Assembly: GCF_002251735.1 (NCBI RefSeq)
Contig: NZ_NOXS01000031.1
Coordinates: 303,731 to 367,730, forward strand
DNA length: 64,000 nucleotides
Direction: 5' to 3'
Source of the DNA: Elstera cyanobacteriorum
GTDB lineage: Bacteria > Pseudomonadota > Alphaproteobacteria > Elsterales > Elsteraceae
Position 1 is the first letter of the stretch. The number at the start of each line of letters is the position of its first letter. The notes under the pieces are model-generated. The model was not told the DNA's origin. It made no database searches and worked only from the letters and a program-made list of their open reading frames with translations. The translations under genes were made by a program, and so were the position numbers. Below, piece after piece: positions 42,087 to 51,340 of the stretch.

Positions 42087-43286
42087 TCACTGTGGGCGCC
42101 GGGGGTGGGTGCGTTTGCGTAGAACCATGCGCCGCAGCAGTAGGATCGGGCGGATCGCGATATAGGCCCACAGCAAATGCTTCGGAAGTTTGGCATCGAT
42201 CACGTCGCCGATCCCGATGAAGTAATGTTTGATTTCGATCAGGAAGCCTTTGAGGCTCGGGCAAATCAGGAGATCGAGGAGCTTTTCGTGGAAGCGCTGT
42301 TTGGCCCAGGTCGCCAGATCAAGATCATCGGGCGTCATCGGGATGTCGATCAGATGGCGGATGCGCTGATCGATGCGCCCGGCAATCGCCCGCTGGTGCC
42401 AACGGATCGGCACGGGAATTGGTAGATCGACCTCGAACACGCTCTGCGCCAGTCGGGTGGTATGGGCCAGGGCCGGGATTAAATTATAGTGTTGGGCAAG
42501 TGCGAAAAGCGCCTTTCGGTCGGCGTCGTCTTGCAGCGCCACGGTAAGATCGACCAACCAGCGGGCGCGCCGCCAACCGTGCTTCAGACCATGCAAGGCC
42601 TGATACAAAATATGATGATGGCGCGCCAGCGTTGGCGCTTCCTGACTTTCCATCAAGATAACGGAAGAACGGTTTGCCCAAAGCTCGTCAAACGACCAGG
42701 GCAGCAGCGCCTGATTATCGAATAAACGCCAGTGAAGTTCGATACGAAGTTTGTTTGAGGTGTAAACTTGGTCCTTATTGATGAAGGATAGAGTTTCAAC
42801 GTCTACGGGATAGGTTGGCGTAAACCCATTTTCGACCATCAGGTTGTGAGCGACAGTCTTCATGGCGGGGTCAACCAGGAAGTCGATATCCGACGACATG
42901 CGCAAATCGGCGCGGCCATAGAGCTGAAGGCTCAGCGCCTGGCCCTTCAGCACGAGGGCGCGGCACCCGGCGCGTGCAAAGAGGTCGAGAAGCCGCGCGG
43001 TCTCGGCGGCTTGGCGGAGTGCGCGGATGCTGACGCGGCGCTGGACCGCCTGCAATTCAGGCCATAGCGCTATGTCACCACTGGCGGCGACGGCCCAGGA
43101 CAGCGCGGGGAGCAGCCGGTGTTTTTGCGCCAGTTTGATCATCGCAGGTCGGTCGATCTCGGTGAGCATCGCCGGGGTTAGCAGGGGTTTGCGGACCGGC
43201 CACAGCGCAACCCGGCGCAGGAAGTCGCCCTCTGGGCTGGCGGGCAGCACGGGGATAGGGGGAAGCGTCGCCGGTGTCTCGTTCAC
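42087..43286 (-). CDS. Nucleotidyltransferase-fold protein (NTP_transf_5 type)
   Basis: This 399-residue protein is of the uncharacterised nucleotidyltransferase family often seen in exopolysaccharide loci. The core motif VLKGQALSLQLYGRADLRMS followed by SDIDFLV contains the GS/D-x-D type metal site (DIDFLV). The C-terminal part is helical and rich in basic residues. Its ATG overlaps the end of the upstream glycosyltransferase gene by four bases. What it modifies is not known. Confidence 0.82.
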   Translation of the reverse strand: MNETPATLPPIPVLPASPEGDFLRRVALWPVRKPLLTPAMLTEIDRPAMIKLAQKHRLLPALSWAVAASGDIALWPELQAVQRRVSIRALRQAAETARLLDLFARAGCRALVLKGQALSLQLYGRADLRMSSDIDFLVDPAMKTVAHNLMVENGFTPTYPVDVETLSFINKDQVYTSNKLRIELHWRLFDNQALLPWSFDELWANRSSVILMESQEAPTLARHHHILYQALHGLKHGWRRARWLVDLTVALQDDADRKALFALAQHYNLIPALAHTTRLAQSVFEVDLPIPVPIRWHQRAIAGRIDQRIRHLIDIPMTPDDLDLATWAKQRFHEKLLDLLICPSLKGFLIEIKHYFIGIGDVIDAKLPKHLLWAYIAIRPILLLRRMVLRKRTHPRRPQ

Positions 43287-44512
43287 AATCGTCCCCGCGC
43301 CGATCCCAGAGTACTGCCGTCTCTATGCCGGACTTGGTTCAGAAATGCCATCATCCGTTGACCGATCCGGTCAATGTTACCGTGTTCGGCGGTGAAGGAA
43401 AGGCCCGCCGCCCGGCAGGCTAGCCGCAAGGCCGGATCGTCAAGCAACCGCCGGGCAGCGGCGAGAAACCCCGCCACATCATCCGGCCCGACGACGAGGC
43501 CCAACCCGTGGGTTCGGATGAGATGGGCGGCGTGATTATCGCTGGGGATTGCCGCCAGGATCGGTAACCCCGCCGCCGCATAGCTATAGACTTTCGATGG
43601 AATCGACATGCCGTTGGCGCTGGCGCACAGTTGCACGATGCCAATCTCGGCGCTGGCCAGCATTGCCGGAACCTGCGCGGCAGGTTGATAGTCGCGAAGC
43701 ACGAGATGGGGCAGGGCACCGGCGGCCTTCAGCGCTTCCAGCCGGTCCCGGCCCGGCCCTTCGCTGACGACGACCAGCCGCACGCGGGGATCATCCGCCA
43801 AACCGGTCGCCAAATGGGCCAGAAGCTCGGGATCGTGCTTTTGCCCCAAAGTGCCTGCCGCGAGCAGGATGCGCGCGGTGCCAAGGCCCTGACCCTCGGC
43901 CCAGGCGGTGGGCGCGGGCGGGGTGGGGAGCGGGACGGCCCAGTTTTCCTGCACCAGCGTCTGCGGGTGCCGAACGCCCGCTGCGGCCAGATTGTCAACG
44001 AAGGTGGGGGCAATGGTGATCACGCCCGCCGCGCGCCGCATCGGGCCGAACTCCAGCCAGCGCAGGGCCGCCAGCGCCACCCCGGCGAGGGGGGCGGGCA
44101 GCGTGCCGACCATTGGGGCGGCGCCGAGGCTGAAAATATCCTGAACCCAGGGAACGAAGGGGATTTTCAGACGGCGGCTATGCCAGGCGGCCAGCGCTTG
44201 GGCGAGCGGCGGCGTATTCGCCGATAGGATCAGATCAGGTTGGAAAGCCGTGATGGCCGCCGCCAGTCCGCGCCCATAGCGCGCTTCGTCCCATAAGCGG
44301 CGGGGCAGGGAATAGCGGCGGAACGGGCGACCCAGAGCCACCGTATCGAAGGTCAGGCCCGCAGGATCATCGACGGTCCGGCTGGGCGCCCCCTTGGGGC
44401 CGATCAAGTCCCGGGCGCTCAGATGCAAGACCTCGTGCCCCTGCGCCGCAAACCAGCGGGCGAGGGGAATGATGAAGGCGTAGCAGCCAAAATCATGCAC
44501 GAGGAGGCGCAT
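43283..44512 (-). CDS. Glycosyltransferase family 4 (WcaI-like)
   Basis: This 409-residue GT-B glycosyltransferase has an N-terminal acceptor domain (VHDFGCYAFIIPLARWFAAQ) and a C-terminal nucleotide-sugar domain with LAAGTLGQKHDPELLAH, VSEGPGRDRL and IPSKVYSYAAAGLPILA, the E-x7-E-like region of the family. It resembles WcaI-type colanic-acid transferases. It is the first gene of a minus-strand run (GT4, nucleotidyltransferase, polymerase), with its promoter in the 165-bp interval shared with the phosphoglycosyl transferase gene. Confidence 0.87.
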   Translation of the reverse strand: MRLLVHDFGCYAFIIPLARWFAAQGHEVLHLSARDLIGPKGAPSRTVDDPAGLTFDTVALGRPFRRYSLPRRLWDEARYGRGLAAAITAFQPDLILSANTPPLAQALAAWHSRRLKIPFVPWVQDIFSLGAAPMVGTLPAPLAGVALAALRWLEFGPMRRAAGVITIAPTFVDNLAAAGVRHPQTLVQENWAVPLPTPPAPTAWAEGQGLGTARILLAAGTLGQKHDPELLAHLATGLADDPRVRLVVVSEGPGRDRLEALKAAGALPHLVLRDYQPAAQVPAMLASAEIGIVQLCASANGMSIPSKVYSYAAAGLPILAAIPSDNHAAHLIRTHGLGLVVGPDDVAGFLAAARRLLDDPALRLACRAAGLSFTAEHGNIDRIGQRMMAFLNQVRHRDGSTLGSARGRL

Positions 44513-44677
44513 GCGTCATCCTTCTATCGGGGCCTGCGCGGTGTCGAGAGGGGGAACGCGCAGGACCAGGGTAAAAAAACTGATCGTGATAGCCTGTCAA
44601 TATCAGTAGTATGCGGCGCAGATTGTTTTCCCGCTGTGGGGTAGCCCTTTTAAAGACCAAAAATGATCAGGTAGGAA

Positions 44678-46141
44678 ATGGATGATGCAAAACCTGGCGA
44701 TGGGCGGATAGAGCCAGACCCTCGCTTTCGTTCCCGTTTACAAGTCGCCTATGGGCTTCGTCTTGCTATCGGTCTTGCATCCGATATTCTTGCATTTGTG
44801 TTAGCTTTCTTTTTGGCTTTGCTCGTCGGCGTTATCGTCAATCAACTCTTTTTAGAAAATACCTATGTAGACGGGATTACGGGAACCTTCGAGTGGCGTA
44901 CCTTGCAGTTCACGGTCTTGGCGGCGGTGGCGCTCTTCGTTTTTTTTGTTCTTGGGCACTATCGCTTACCAGTGCCGGCCTGGACCGCCTATTGTCATGT
45001 TGTGCTGGTTTGCTTGATCCTGCTGCTGGCCGAGGGATTTTTGGTCTATGCCGCCAAATATCATCTCTCCCGGCTCTGGTTGGTGAATAGCTGGCTGCTG
45101 GCGACAGGGTTGATCCCGCTGGGCCGGGCGGTGACCCGGCGGATTTTGGATCGGATGGGCCTGTGGCGCATCCCGTCCCTCGTCGTCGGCACGGGGGAGG
45201 TGGCGGAACACGTCCGCCAAGTGTTCAGTGCCGATCCGGCGTTGGGGTATGAGATCGTCGGCGTCGTTGCCCCTGCCTCGATGGCGGCCCCGCAGGATGG
45301 CCAACTCTGGGGGCAACTTTGCGAAAAGCGCGGCGGGCGCTTTATTATCCTCGCTTTGTCGGCGGAGGAAACGATCGTCTACAGCGATCTGCTGGCCGAT
45401 CTGGTGCGCGAACGGCTGCCCTTTGCGGTGGTGCCGTCCTTGGGTGGGTTGCCGATCCTGGGGTTCGATCAATTGAGCTTCATCGGCCAAGATTTCATGA
45501 TGCTGGTGGCGAAGAATAACCTGGGGCAGCCGATCCGCCGCCGGGTGAAATTCGCCGCCGATCTGCTTATGGCCAGCGTGATGATGCTGGCGTGCCTGCC
45601 GCTGTTTGCGCTGTTTGCCTGGCTGATTTCCCGCGATGGTGGGCCGGTGCTGTTTCGGCACCGGCGCGTTGGGCAGCGGGGCAAACCCTTCGACTGTTTA
45701 AAATTCCGCACGATGGTCCCCGACGCCCAGCGGGTGCTGGAGGAGCATTTACGCCGCAACCCCGACGATGCGGCGGAATGGGAACAGAATTTCAAACTGC
45801 GCAATGATCCGCGCGTAACGCCCATTGGGCGGTTTTTGCGCTCTACCAGTCTTGATGAGCTGCCGCAGTTGATCAATGTGCTGCGCGGGGAAATGAGCCT
45901 CGTCGGCCCGCGCCCGATTACAGAAGCAGAACTCTCCTATTACGGGCGGGATGTCATGTTTTACCTAGAAATCCGACCCGGCATTACCGGTCTCTGGCAG
46001 GTCAGTGGGCGCAGCGATACGTCCTATGCCCAGCGGGTGATGTTCGATACTTGGTATGTAAAGAATTGGACCTTGTGGCACGATATTGCGATCTTGCTGA
46101 AGACCATCCCGGTGGTCTTCGGTCGCAAGGGTGCGCTATGA
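44678..46141 (+). CDS. Polyprenyl-phosphate glycosyl-1-phosphate transferase (WbaP/WcaJ-like)
   Basis: This is a 487-residue initiating enzyme that loads the first sugar phosphate onto undecaprenyl phosphate. The N-terminal half has four to five membrane helices and a CoA-binding-like Rossmann region (VVGTGEVAEHVRQVF). The C-terminal bacterial sugar transferase domain holds GPVLFRHRRVGQRGKPFDC, LKFRTM, STSLDELPQLINVLRGEMS, and VGPRPI. The sugar (Gal or Glc is most usual) cannot be read. It heads the plus-strand operon to 52937 and overlaps the next gene by four bases. Confidence 0.93.
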   Translation: MDDAKPGDGRIEPDPRFRSRLQVAYGLRLAIGLASDILAFVLAFFLALLVGVIVNQLFLENTYVDGITGTFEWRTLQFTVLAAVALFVFFVLGHYRLPVPAWTAYCHVVLVCLILLLAEGFLVYAAKYHLSRLWLVNSWLLATGLIPLGRAVTRRILDRMGLWRIPSLVVGTGEVAEHVRQVFSADPALGYEIVGVVAPASMAAPQDGQLWGQLCEKRGGRFIILALSAEETIVYSDLLADLVRERLPFAVVPSLGGLPILGFDQLSFIGQDFMMLVAKNNLGQPIRRRVKFAADLLMASVMMLACLPLFALFAWLISRDGGPVLFRHRRVGQRGKPFDCLKFRTMVPDAQRVLEEHLRRNPDDAAEWEQNFKLRNDPRVTPIGRFLRSTSLDELPQLINVLRGEMSLVGPRPITEAELSYYGRDVMFYLEIRPGITGLWQVSGRSDTSYAQRVMFDTWYVKNWTLWHDIAILLKTIPVVFGRKGAL

Positions 46142-47124
46142 GCGGCAGCGTCACCGTCAGCCGAACGCCGTTTCGCATCTCTCTCTTCGGTGGGGGCACG
46201 GATTACCTGCCGTGGGTTCGCCGCTTTGGCGGGGCGGTGCTGGGGCTGGCCATCGATAAATATTGCTACATCCGCCTCGCCCCCCTGGAAGATGGCGAGA
46301 CCGGCTATCGGATCCACTACGCCCGGCACGAGCAGGTTGAGGCAATCGCCGCCATCCAGCACCCGGCGGTGCGGGCGGTCTATGCCGATCAAAGCGTCGC
46401 GCCCGGCCTGATGATGGTACACGAGTCGGATCTGCCCGCCCGCTCCGGCCTTGGCTCCAGTTCGTCCTTCGTCGTCGGCCTTCTGCACGCGCTTAGGGCG
46501 CGGGCGGGGGCGCTCCCGGACCCGCAGTGGCTAGCGCGCGAGGCGATCCGCATCGAGCAGGATGTGATCGCCGAGAATGTTGGCTGTCAGGATCAGGTTT
46601 GGGCAGCCTATGGTGGGCTAAACCACATTCGCTTCGATCCCGCAGGCACGTTTTCCGTTGCGCCGGTGGCGCTGAGCCCGGCCCGGCGGGAGGCGCTTTG
46701 TGCGTCGATCCTGATGGTTTCCACCGGCCTCTCGCGCATCGCCTCCGATATCGCGGGACAGCAAATCCAGAATATCGACCAGCGAGAGGCGCAGTTGCAT
46801 GGGATCGCCGCCTTGGTCGGGGAGGCCGCCGCCTGGCTTGCGGACGAGCATCTGCCCGTTCATCGGTTGGGTGAACTTTTGCACCACTCCTGGATGCTGA
46901 AACGACAACTCGCGACCGAAATTTCCAATCCGGTGATCGACGAAATCTATGCCGAAGCGATGGCGGCAGGCGCAACCGGCGGCAAACTTCTGGGGGCGGG
47001 AAAGGGCGGTTTTATGGTGTTTCTGATCGAGCCTGGGCAGCGGGCTGCCCTTGCCAACCGTCTCGCGCGGTTGCGGACCGTTACGGTCGGGATTGACGAT
47101 ATGGGCAGCACGGTTCTGTCGTAG
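46138..47124 (+). CDS. GHMP sugar kinase (HddA-like)
   Basis: This 328-residue GHMP-fold kinase has the ATP loop LPARSGLGSSSSF at about 99-111. The N-terminal SRTPFRISLFGGGTDYLPW and C-terminal GGKLLGAGKGGFMVFL are diagnostic of the group containing D-glycero-D-manno-heptose 7-phosphate kinase HddA and related 1-kinases. ATG 46138 overlaps the WbaP-like stop. A nucleotidyltransferase of the HddC type is encoded four genes downstream, so the two could make an NDP-sugar, with heptose as a candidate. No gmhA or gmhB is in the window. Confidence 0.88.
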   Translation: MSGSVTVSRTPFRISLFGGGTDYLPWVRRFGGAVLGLAIDKYCYIRLAPLEDGETGYRIHYARHEQVEAIAAIQHPAVRAVYADQSVAPGLMMVHESDLPARSGLGSSSSFVVGLLHALRARAGALPDPQWLAREAIRIEQDVIAENVGCQDQVWAAYGGLNHIRFDPAGTFSVAPVALSPARREALCASILMVSTGLSRIASDIAGQQIQNIDQREAQLHGIAALVGEAAAWLADEHLPVHRLGELLHHSWMLKRQLATEISNPVIDEIYAEAMAAGATGGKLLGAGKGGFMVFLIEPGQRAALANRLARLRTVTVGIDDMGSTVLS

Positions 47125-47198
47125 GGCTGGCAACGCAGCGGGGGCCGGTGTAGTCAGAAAGCGGCGATCAGAACCGGCGCAACGAAGGATGGGTAGTG

Positions 47199-48161
47199 AT
47201 GGCAAGTCCCGAGCCGACCGACCAAGAGACAATCGCTCGCCTGTACCGGGGGATCGCCCGTATCCGCCGGGTTGAGGAGCGGGTGGCGGCGATTTATCCG
47301 ACCGATAAGATCAAAAGCCCGATCCATCTGTCGATCGGTCAAGAGGCCGTCGCGGTCGGCATCTGCGAGGCGTTGCGGGCGGATGATACCGTTTCCGGCA
47401 CCTATCGCGGCCATGCCACCTATCTCGCGAAGGGCGGCGATCTGAACGCGATGCTGGCAGAAATGTACGGCAAAGTCAGCGGCTGCGCGCGTGGTAAAGG
47501 CGGCTCGATGCATCTTGTTGGGCTCGAGCAGGGCATTCTCGGCTGTTCGGCCGTTGTCGGCTCCAACGTTCCGGTCGCGGCGGGCTATGCGCTGGCACTC
47601 AAGCGGCGCGGGCGCGGGCAGATGGTCGCCTGTTTCTATGGCGATGGCGCTAGCGAGGAAGGCGGCGTGTATGAAACGCTGAATTTTGCGGCGCTGCATA
47701 AGCTGCCGATCCTGTTTGTCTGCGAGAATAATTTCCTCGCCATTCACGAACCTTTGAACCGGCGCTGGGCGGCGGACCGCTTGACGGAGCGGGTGGCGAC
47801 CTTCGGCATGCCCGCGCAGCGGATTACCTCGGGTGATATTTTCGAGATTAGGACCGCTGCCGCCGAGGCGGTTGCCGCGATCCGCGCTGGGGCCGGTCCG
47901 GTATTTTTAGAGTGCCATACCTATCGTTGGCGCGAACACGTCGGCCCGGCAGAGGATTATGCGGCGGGCTATCGCGACCGCGCTGATTTGGAAGCCTGGC
48001 AGGCCAAGGATCAGGTCGCCCGTCTTGCAGCGCTGCTGCCCGAGGATGCGCGCCAGACGATCGACGCTGCGATTGCTGCAGAGATTGACGCGGCAGTCCG
48101 CTTTGCCGAAGACAGCCCGTTTCCTGCGCTAGAGGAACTTTACGATCATGTCTACGCCTGA
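47199..48161 (+). CDS. TPP-dependent E1 component, alpha subunit (orphan)
   Basis: This 320-residue homologue of pyruvate/acetoin dehydrogenase E1 alpha has the TPP-binding motif GDGASEEGGVYETLNFA running to ENN. HLSIGQEAVAVG and GSMHLVGLEQGILGCSAVVG are other landmarks. No E2 lipoyl acyltransferase or E3 gene is nearby, so it is unlikely to belong to a catabolic complex. Its place in a sugar-nucleotide cassette suggests a decarboxylating acyl (two-carbon) transfer to a keto sugar, as proposed for AviB1/AviB2-type pairs in antibiotic branched sugars. ATG 47199 follows AAGGAT. Confidence 0.92.
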   Translation: MASPEPTDQETIARLYRGIARIRRVEERVAAIYPTDKIKSPIHLSIGQEAVAVGICEALRADDTVSGTYRGHATYLAKGGDLNAMLAEMYGKVSGCARGKGGSMHLVGLEQGILGCSAVVGSNVPVAAGYALALKRRGRGQMVACFYGDGASEEGGVYETLNFAALHKLPILFVCENNFLAIHEPLNRRWAADRLTERVATFGMPAQRITSGDIFEIRTAAAEAVAAIRAGAGPVFLECHTYRWREHVGPAEDYAAGYRDRADLEAWQAKDQVARLAALLPEDARQTIDAAIAAEIDAAVRFAEDSPFPALEELYDHVYA

Positions 48162-49215
48162 TCCCAAACCCCGCAGCCTGCGTTATGTTGATGCGCTGCG
48201 CGAGGCGGTGGCGCAGGAGATGCGGCGCGACCCGGAGGTATTCGTCTTCGGTCTCGACGTCGATGACCATCGGGCGATCCAAGGCTCGACCCAAGGGTTG
48301 CTGGAGGAATTCGGCGCCGACCGTTGCTTCACGACGCCGCTGTCGGAAGATGCGATGACCGGGGTGGCGATTGGCGCGGCGATGGCGGGGATGCGGCCCA
48401 TCCATGTGCATATCCGTATGGATTTCCTCATGCTGTGCATGAACCAGCTCGTCAATATGGCCGCGAAAGCCCATTACATGTACGGCGGTTCGGTGAAGGT
48501 GCCGATGGTTGTACGCTCGATGATCGGCAAATCCTGGGGGCAGGGGGCGCAGCATTCACAAGGGTTGCACGCCATGTTTATGCATGTGCCGGGCCTGAAA
48601 GTGGTCGCCCCGTCGAATGCCTATGACGCTAAAGGCTGCTTGATCGCCGCTATCCGCGACGATAACCCGGTCATTTTTATGGAACATCGGCTGCTCTACC
48701 CGACCGAAGCCGAGGTGCCGGAAGAAGATTTCACCGTTCCTTTCGGTAAGGCGCGCCAGATGCTGCGCGGCACCGATATCACCATCGTCGGCATCTCCAA
48801 TATGGCGCAGGAATGTTTGCGCGCGGCCAGCTTGCTCGCGGATCTTGGCGTCTCGGTCGATTTGATCGATCCGGTCAGCCTGTTGCCGCTTGATATGGAA
48901 ACGATCCTCGCGTCGGCCCGGCGCACCCGGCGGTTACTGGTGGTCGATAACGCCTGGGTTTCGGCGGGGGCAGGGGGGGAGATTGCGGCGCAGGCGGCGG
49001 AACATTTGGGCGGCGAGGGGCCGTTGACCGTCCGCCGTCTCGGCTTCGCGCCGACGACCTGCCCGACGACGCCTACGTTGGAGGCCGCCTTTTATCCCAA
49101 TCCGACGAGTATCGCCCAAGCCGCCTACCGCATGGTCGGGGGCGATCCCGCCTGGACGCCCGACCCGGCGCAGGCGCAACTCGCCTATCAGCAGGTTTTC
49201 AAGGGGCCATTTTAG
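48148..49215 (+). CDS. TPP-dependent E1 component, beta subunit (orphan)
   Basis: This 355-residue partner of the alpha subunit is a transketolase-like pyrimidine-binding domain (SEDAMTGVAIGAAMAGMRPI; GQGAQHSQGLHAMFMHVPGL, then KVVAPS) with a C-terminal transketolase domain (VDLIDPVSLLPLD). It overlaps the alpha gene by 14 bp and abuts the next gene with no gap, so the cassette is translated as a unit. It would supply half of the TPP site at the dimer interface. Confidence 0.92.
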   Translation: MSTPDPKPRSLRYVDALREAVAQEMRRDPEVFVFGLDVDDHRAIQGSTQGLLEEFGADRCFTTPLSEDAMTGVAIGAAMAGMRPIHVHIRMDFLMLCMNQLVNMAAKAHYMYGGSVKVPMVVRSMIGKSWGQGAQHSQGLHAMFMHVPGLKVVAPSNAYDAKGCLIAAIRDDNPVIFMEHRLLYPTEAEVPEEDFTVPFGKARQMLRGTDITIVGISNMAQECLRAASLLADLGVSVDLIDPVSLLPLDMETILASARRTRRLLVVDNAWVSAGAGGEIAAQAAEHLGGEGPLTVRRLGFAPTTCPTTPTLEAAFYPNPTSIAQAAYRMVGGDPAWTPDPAQAQLAYQQVFKGPF

Positions 49216-50385
49216 ATGTTCTACGAGTTGGCCGCCCCTAGTTGGGGTCAGGAAGAAGTCGATGCCCTGCAGCGCGTCATCGCCTCGGGCCGCTTTACGA
49301 TGGGCGAACAGGTCGCGACGTTCGAGCGGGCGTTCGCCGAGTACTTCGGCATGCGCCAAGGGGTCATGGTCAATTCCGGCTCCTCCGCCAATCTGGTTGG
49401 CATTGCCGCGCTTTTCTACCGGCAGGACAGGCCCTTACAGCGCGGGGACGAGGTGATCGTCCCGGCAATTTCTTGGGCGACGACCTATCATCCCTTGCAG
49501 CAATACGGTTTGCGCCTGCGCTTCGTCGATGTCGAGCTTGAGACGCTGAACCTCGACGTGTCGAAACTGGAAGCGGCGCTGACCCCGCGCACCCGCGCCA
49601 TTTTGCCCGTTTCCATCCTTGGCAATCCGGCGGCGCTGGACGTGATCCGCGCTTTCGCCGATGCCCACGGCCTCTATGTTTTCGAAGACAATTGCGAATC
49701 GATGGACGCCGAGCTGAACGGTCGCAAGACCGGCACCTTCGGCGACCTCAATACCTTCAGTTTCTTCTTCTCCCATCACATCTCGACGATGGAAGGCGGA
49801 ATGATCCTGACGGATGATACCGAGCTAGCGCACCTCTGCCGGTCGTTGCGCGCCCACGGCTGGACGCGCGACCTGCCGCCAGATAGCCCCGTCTATCAGC
49901 GCCGGTCAGAGGATCATTTCGAAGCCTATCGCTTCATCCTGCCGGGCTATAATGTGCGCCCACTGGAGATGGAAGGCGCGGTGGGGCTGGAACAGTTGAA
50001 AAAACTTCCAGCGATGACGGCGGCGCGGCGGCGCAATCTCGCCCTGTTCCAGTCGCTTTTTGCGGGGGACGAGCGCTTCATCATCCAGCGCGAAAACGGC
50101 AAAAGTTCCAGTTTCAGTTTTACGATTATTTTGAACCCCGCCGCTAAGCTCGACCGGCGCAAAGTCTTTGCCGCGCTGGGGGACGCTGACATTGGCTATC
50201 GCATCATCACCGGCGGCTGCTTCCTGCGCCATGACGTAATTAAATATTATGATCACGACATCGTTGGCGGGATCGAGAACGCCAATCTGGCCCATGATTG
50301 CGGGTTCTTCGTCGGGAATCATCCCTTTGATCTGACGCCGCAGATTGAACGTCTGCGCGACGTTCTCGATACTGTTTGCCGGTAA
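49216..50385 (+). CDS. PLP-dependent sugar 3-dehydratase-like enzyme (ColD/RfbH type, Lys to His)
   Basis: This 389-residue member of the DegT/DnrJ/EryC1/StrS fold has NSGSSANLVG and EDNCESMDAELNGRKTGTFG, which form the PLP pocket. At the position of the Schiff-base Lys it reads SFFFSHHISTMEGG (His187-His188). Replacement of this Lys by His is the hallmark of ColD (GDP-4-keto-6-deoxymannose 3-dehydratase) and RfbH (CDP-4-keto-6-deoxyglucose 3-dehydrase), which remove the C3 hydroxyl instead of transaminating. It is therefore predicted to make a 3-deoxy-4-keto sugar nucleotide. The exact substrate is unknown. Confidence 0.85.
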   Translation: MFYELAAPSWGQEEVDALQRVIASGRFTMGEQVATFERAFAEYFGMRQGVMVNSGSSANLVGIAALFYRQDRPLQRGDEVIVPAISWATTYHPLQQYGLRLRFVDVELETLNLDVSKLEAALTPRTRAILPVSILGNPAALDVIRAFADAHGLYVFEDNCESMDAELNGRKTGTFGDLNTFSFFFSHHISTMEGGMILTDDTELAHLCRSLRAHGWTRDLPPDSPVYQRRSEDHFEAYRFILPGYNVRPLEMEGAVGLEQLKKLPAMTAARRRNLALFQSLFAGDERFIIQRENGKSSSFSFTIILNPAAKLDRRKVFAALGDADIGYRIITGGCFLRHDVIKYYDHDIVGGIENANLAHDCGFFVGNHPFDLTPQIERLRDVLDTVCR

Positions 50386-50395
50386 GGGACTTAGA

Positions 50396-51340
50396 ATGAG
50401 CGATAGTTTTTCGATCCTGATCACCGGCGGCGCCGGCTATCTCGGCGCGGTGATGGTTCCGGCTTTCCTGGCCGCCGGGCACCGGGTGACGGTGCTGGAT
50501 AACTTTCTGTTCAAGCAAAATTCCCTAGCGGCGGTCTGTGCCGATCCGGGGTTCGATGTTGTGCGCGGCGATGCGCGCGAGGCGGCGGTGCTGAAGCCAC
50601 TGGTCGCCAAGGCCGATATCGTCATTCCGCTGGCTGCCCTGGTTGGCGCGCCGATGTGCGATGCCGATAAGATCGCCGCACACTCCACGAATTTCGATGC
50701 CGTGCGGACCTTGCTGGACCTGCTGTCACCACAGCAACGGGTTTTGATGCCCGTTACCAACTCCGGCTATGGCATTGGGGAGCAGGGGCAGCTTTGCACC
50801 GAAGACTCGCCGCTCAAGCCGCTATCGCTCTATGGCCGCAGTAAGGTTGCGGCGGAAGCGGCGGTGCTGGATCGCGGCAATTCCCTTAGCCTCCGCCTCG
50901 CCACGGTATTTGGCATGTCGCCGCGCATGCGGATCGATTTGCTGGTCAATGATTTCGTCTATCGCGCCCTCTATGACCGGGCGGTCGTGCTGTTCGAACC
51001 GCACTTCAAGCGGAATTACATCCATATCCGCGATGTTGCCCGCGCCTTCCTGCACGGGATCGCGCAGTTTGATACGATGCAGGGGCGCCCCTATAACCTT
51101 GGCCTGTCGGACGCCAACCTGTCGAAATGGGAACTGTGTGAGCGGATCAAGGCGCATTTGCCGGATTTCGCCTTCCTCGAAGCCCCCATCGGCGAAGACC
51201 CGGATAAGCGCGACTATATCGTCTCCAACACCCGGATCGAGGCGACCGGTTTCAAGCCCGCCCATAGTCTCGACGCTGGGATTGCGGAATTGATCAAAGG
51301 CTATCGCATGCTGCGCAATAGCCGTTACGGTAATGTCTAG
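50396..51340 (+). CDS. NAD-dependent sugar epimerase/dehydratase (extended SDR)
   Basis: This 314-residue extended SDR has the Rossmann motif TGGAGYLGA (residues 10-18) and catalytic Y146/K150 in LYGRSKVAAE, with Thr/Ser upstream in PVTNSGYGIGE. KRNYIHIRDVARAFLHGI is the usual substrate-side motif. It could be a 4,6-dehydratase, epimerase or reductase of an NDP-sugar. Its ATG lies 10 bp after the dehydratase gene and its end overlaps the nucleotidyltransferase gene by 8 bp. Confidence 0.87.
   Translation: MSDSFSILITGGAGYLGAVMVPAFLAAGHRVTVLDNFLFKQNSLAAVCADPGFDVVRGDAREAAVLKPLVAKADIVIPLAALVGAPMCDADKIAAHSTNFDAVRTLLDLLSPQQRVLMPVTNSGYGIGEQGQLCTEDSPLKPLSLYGRSKVAAEAAVLDRGNSLSLRLATVFGMSPRMRIDLLVNDFVYRALYDRAVVLFEPHFKRNYIHIRDVARAFLHGIAQFDTMQGRPYNLGLSDANLSKWELCERIKAHLPDFAFLEAPIGEDPDKRDYIVSNTRIEATGFKPAHSLDAGIAELIKGYRMLRNSRYGNV

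Noticed and set aside
47199..49215. Calling the E1 alpha/beta genes pyruvate dehydrogenase pdhA/pdhB
   Set aside because: No E2 or E3 gene and no lipoyl domain are present, and the genes lie within a polysaccharide cassette, so a pdh symbol would imply an unsupported role.
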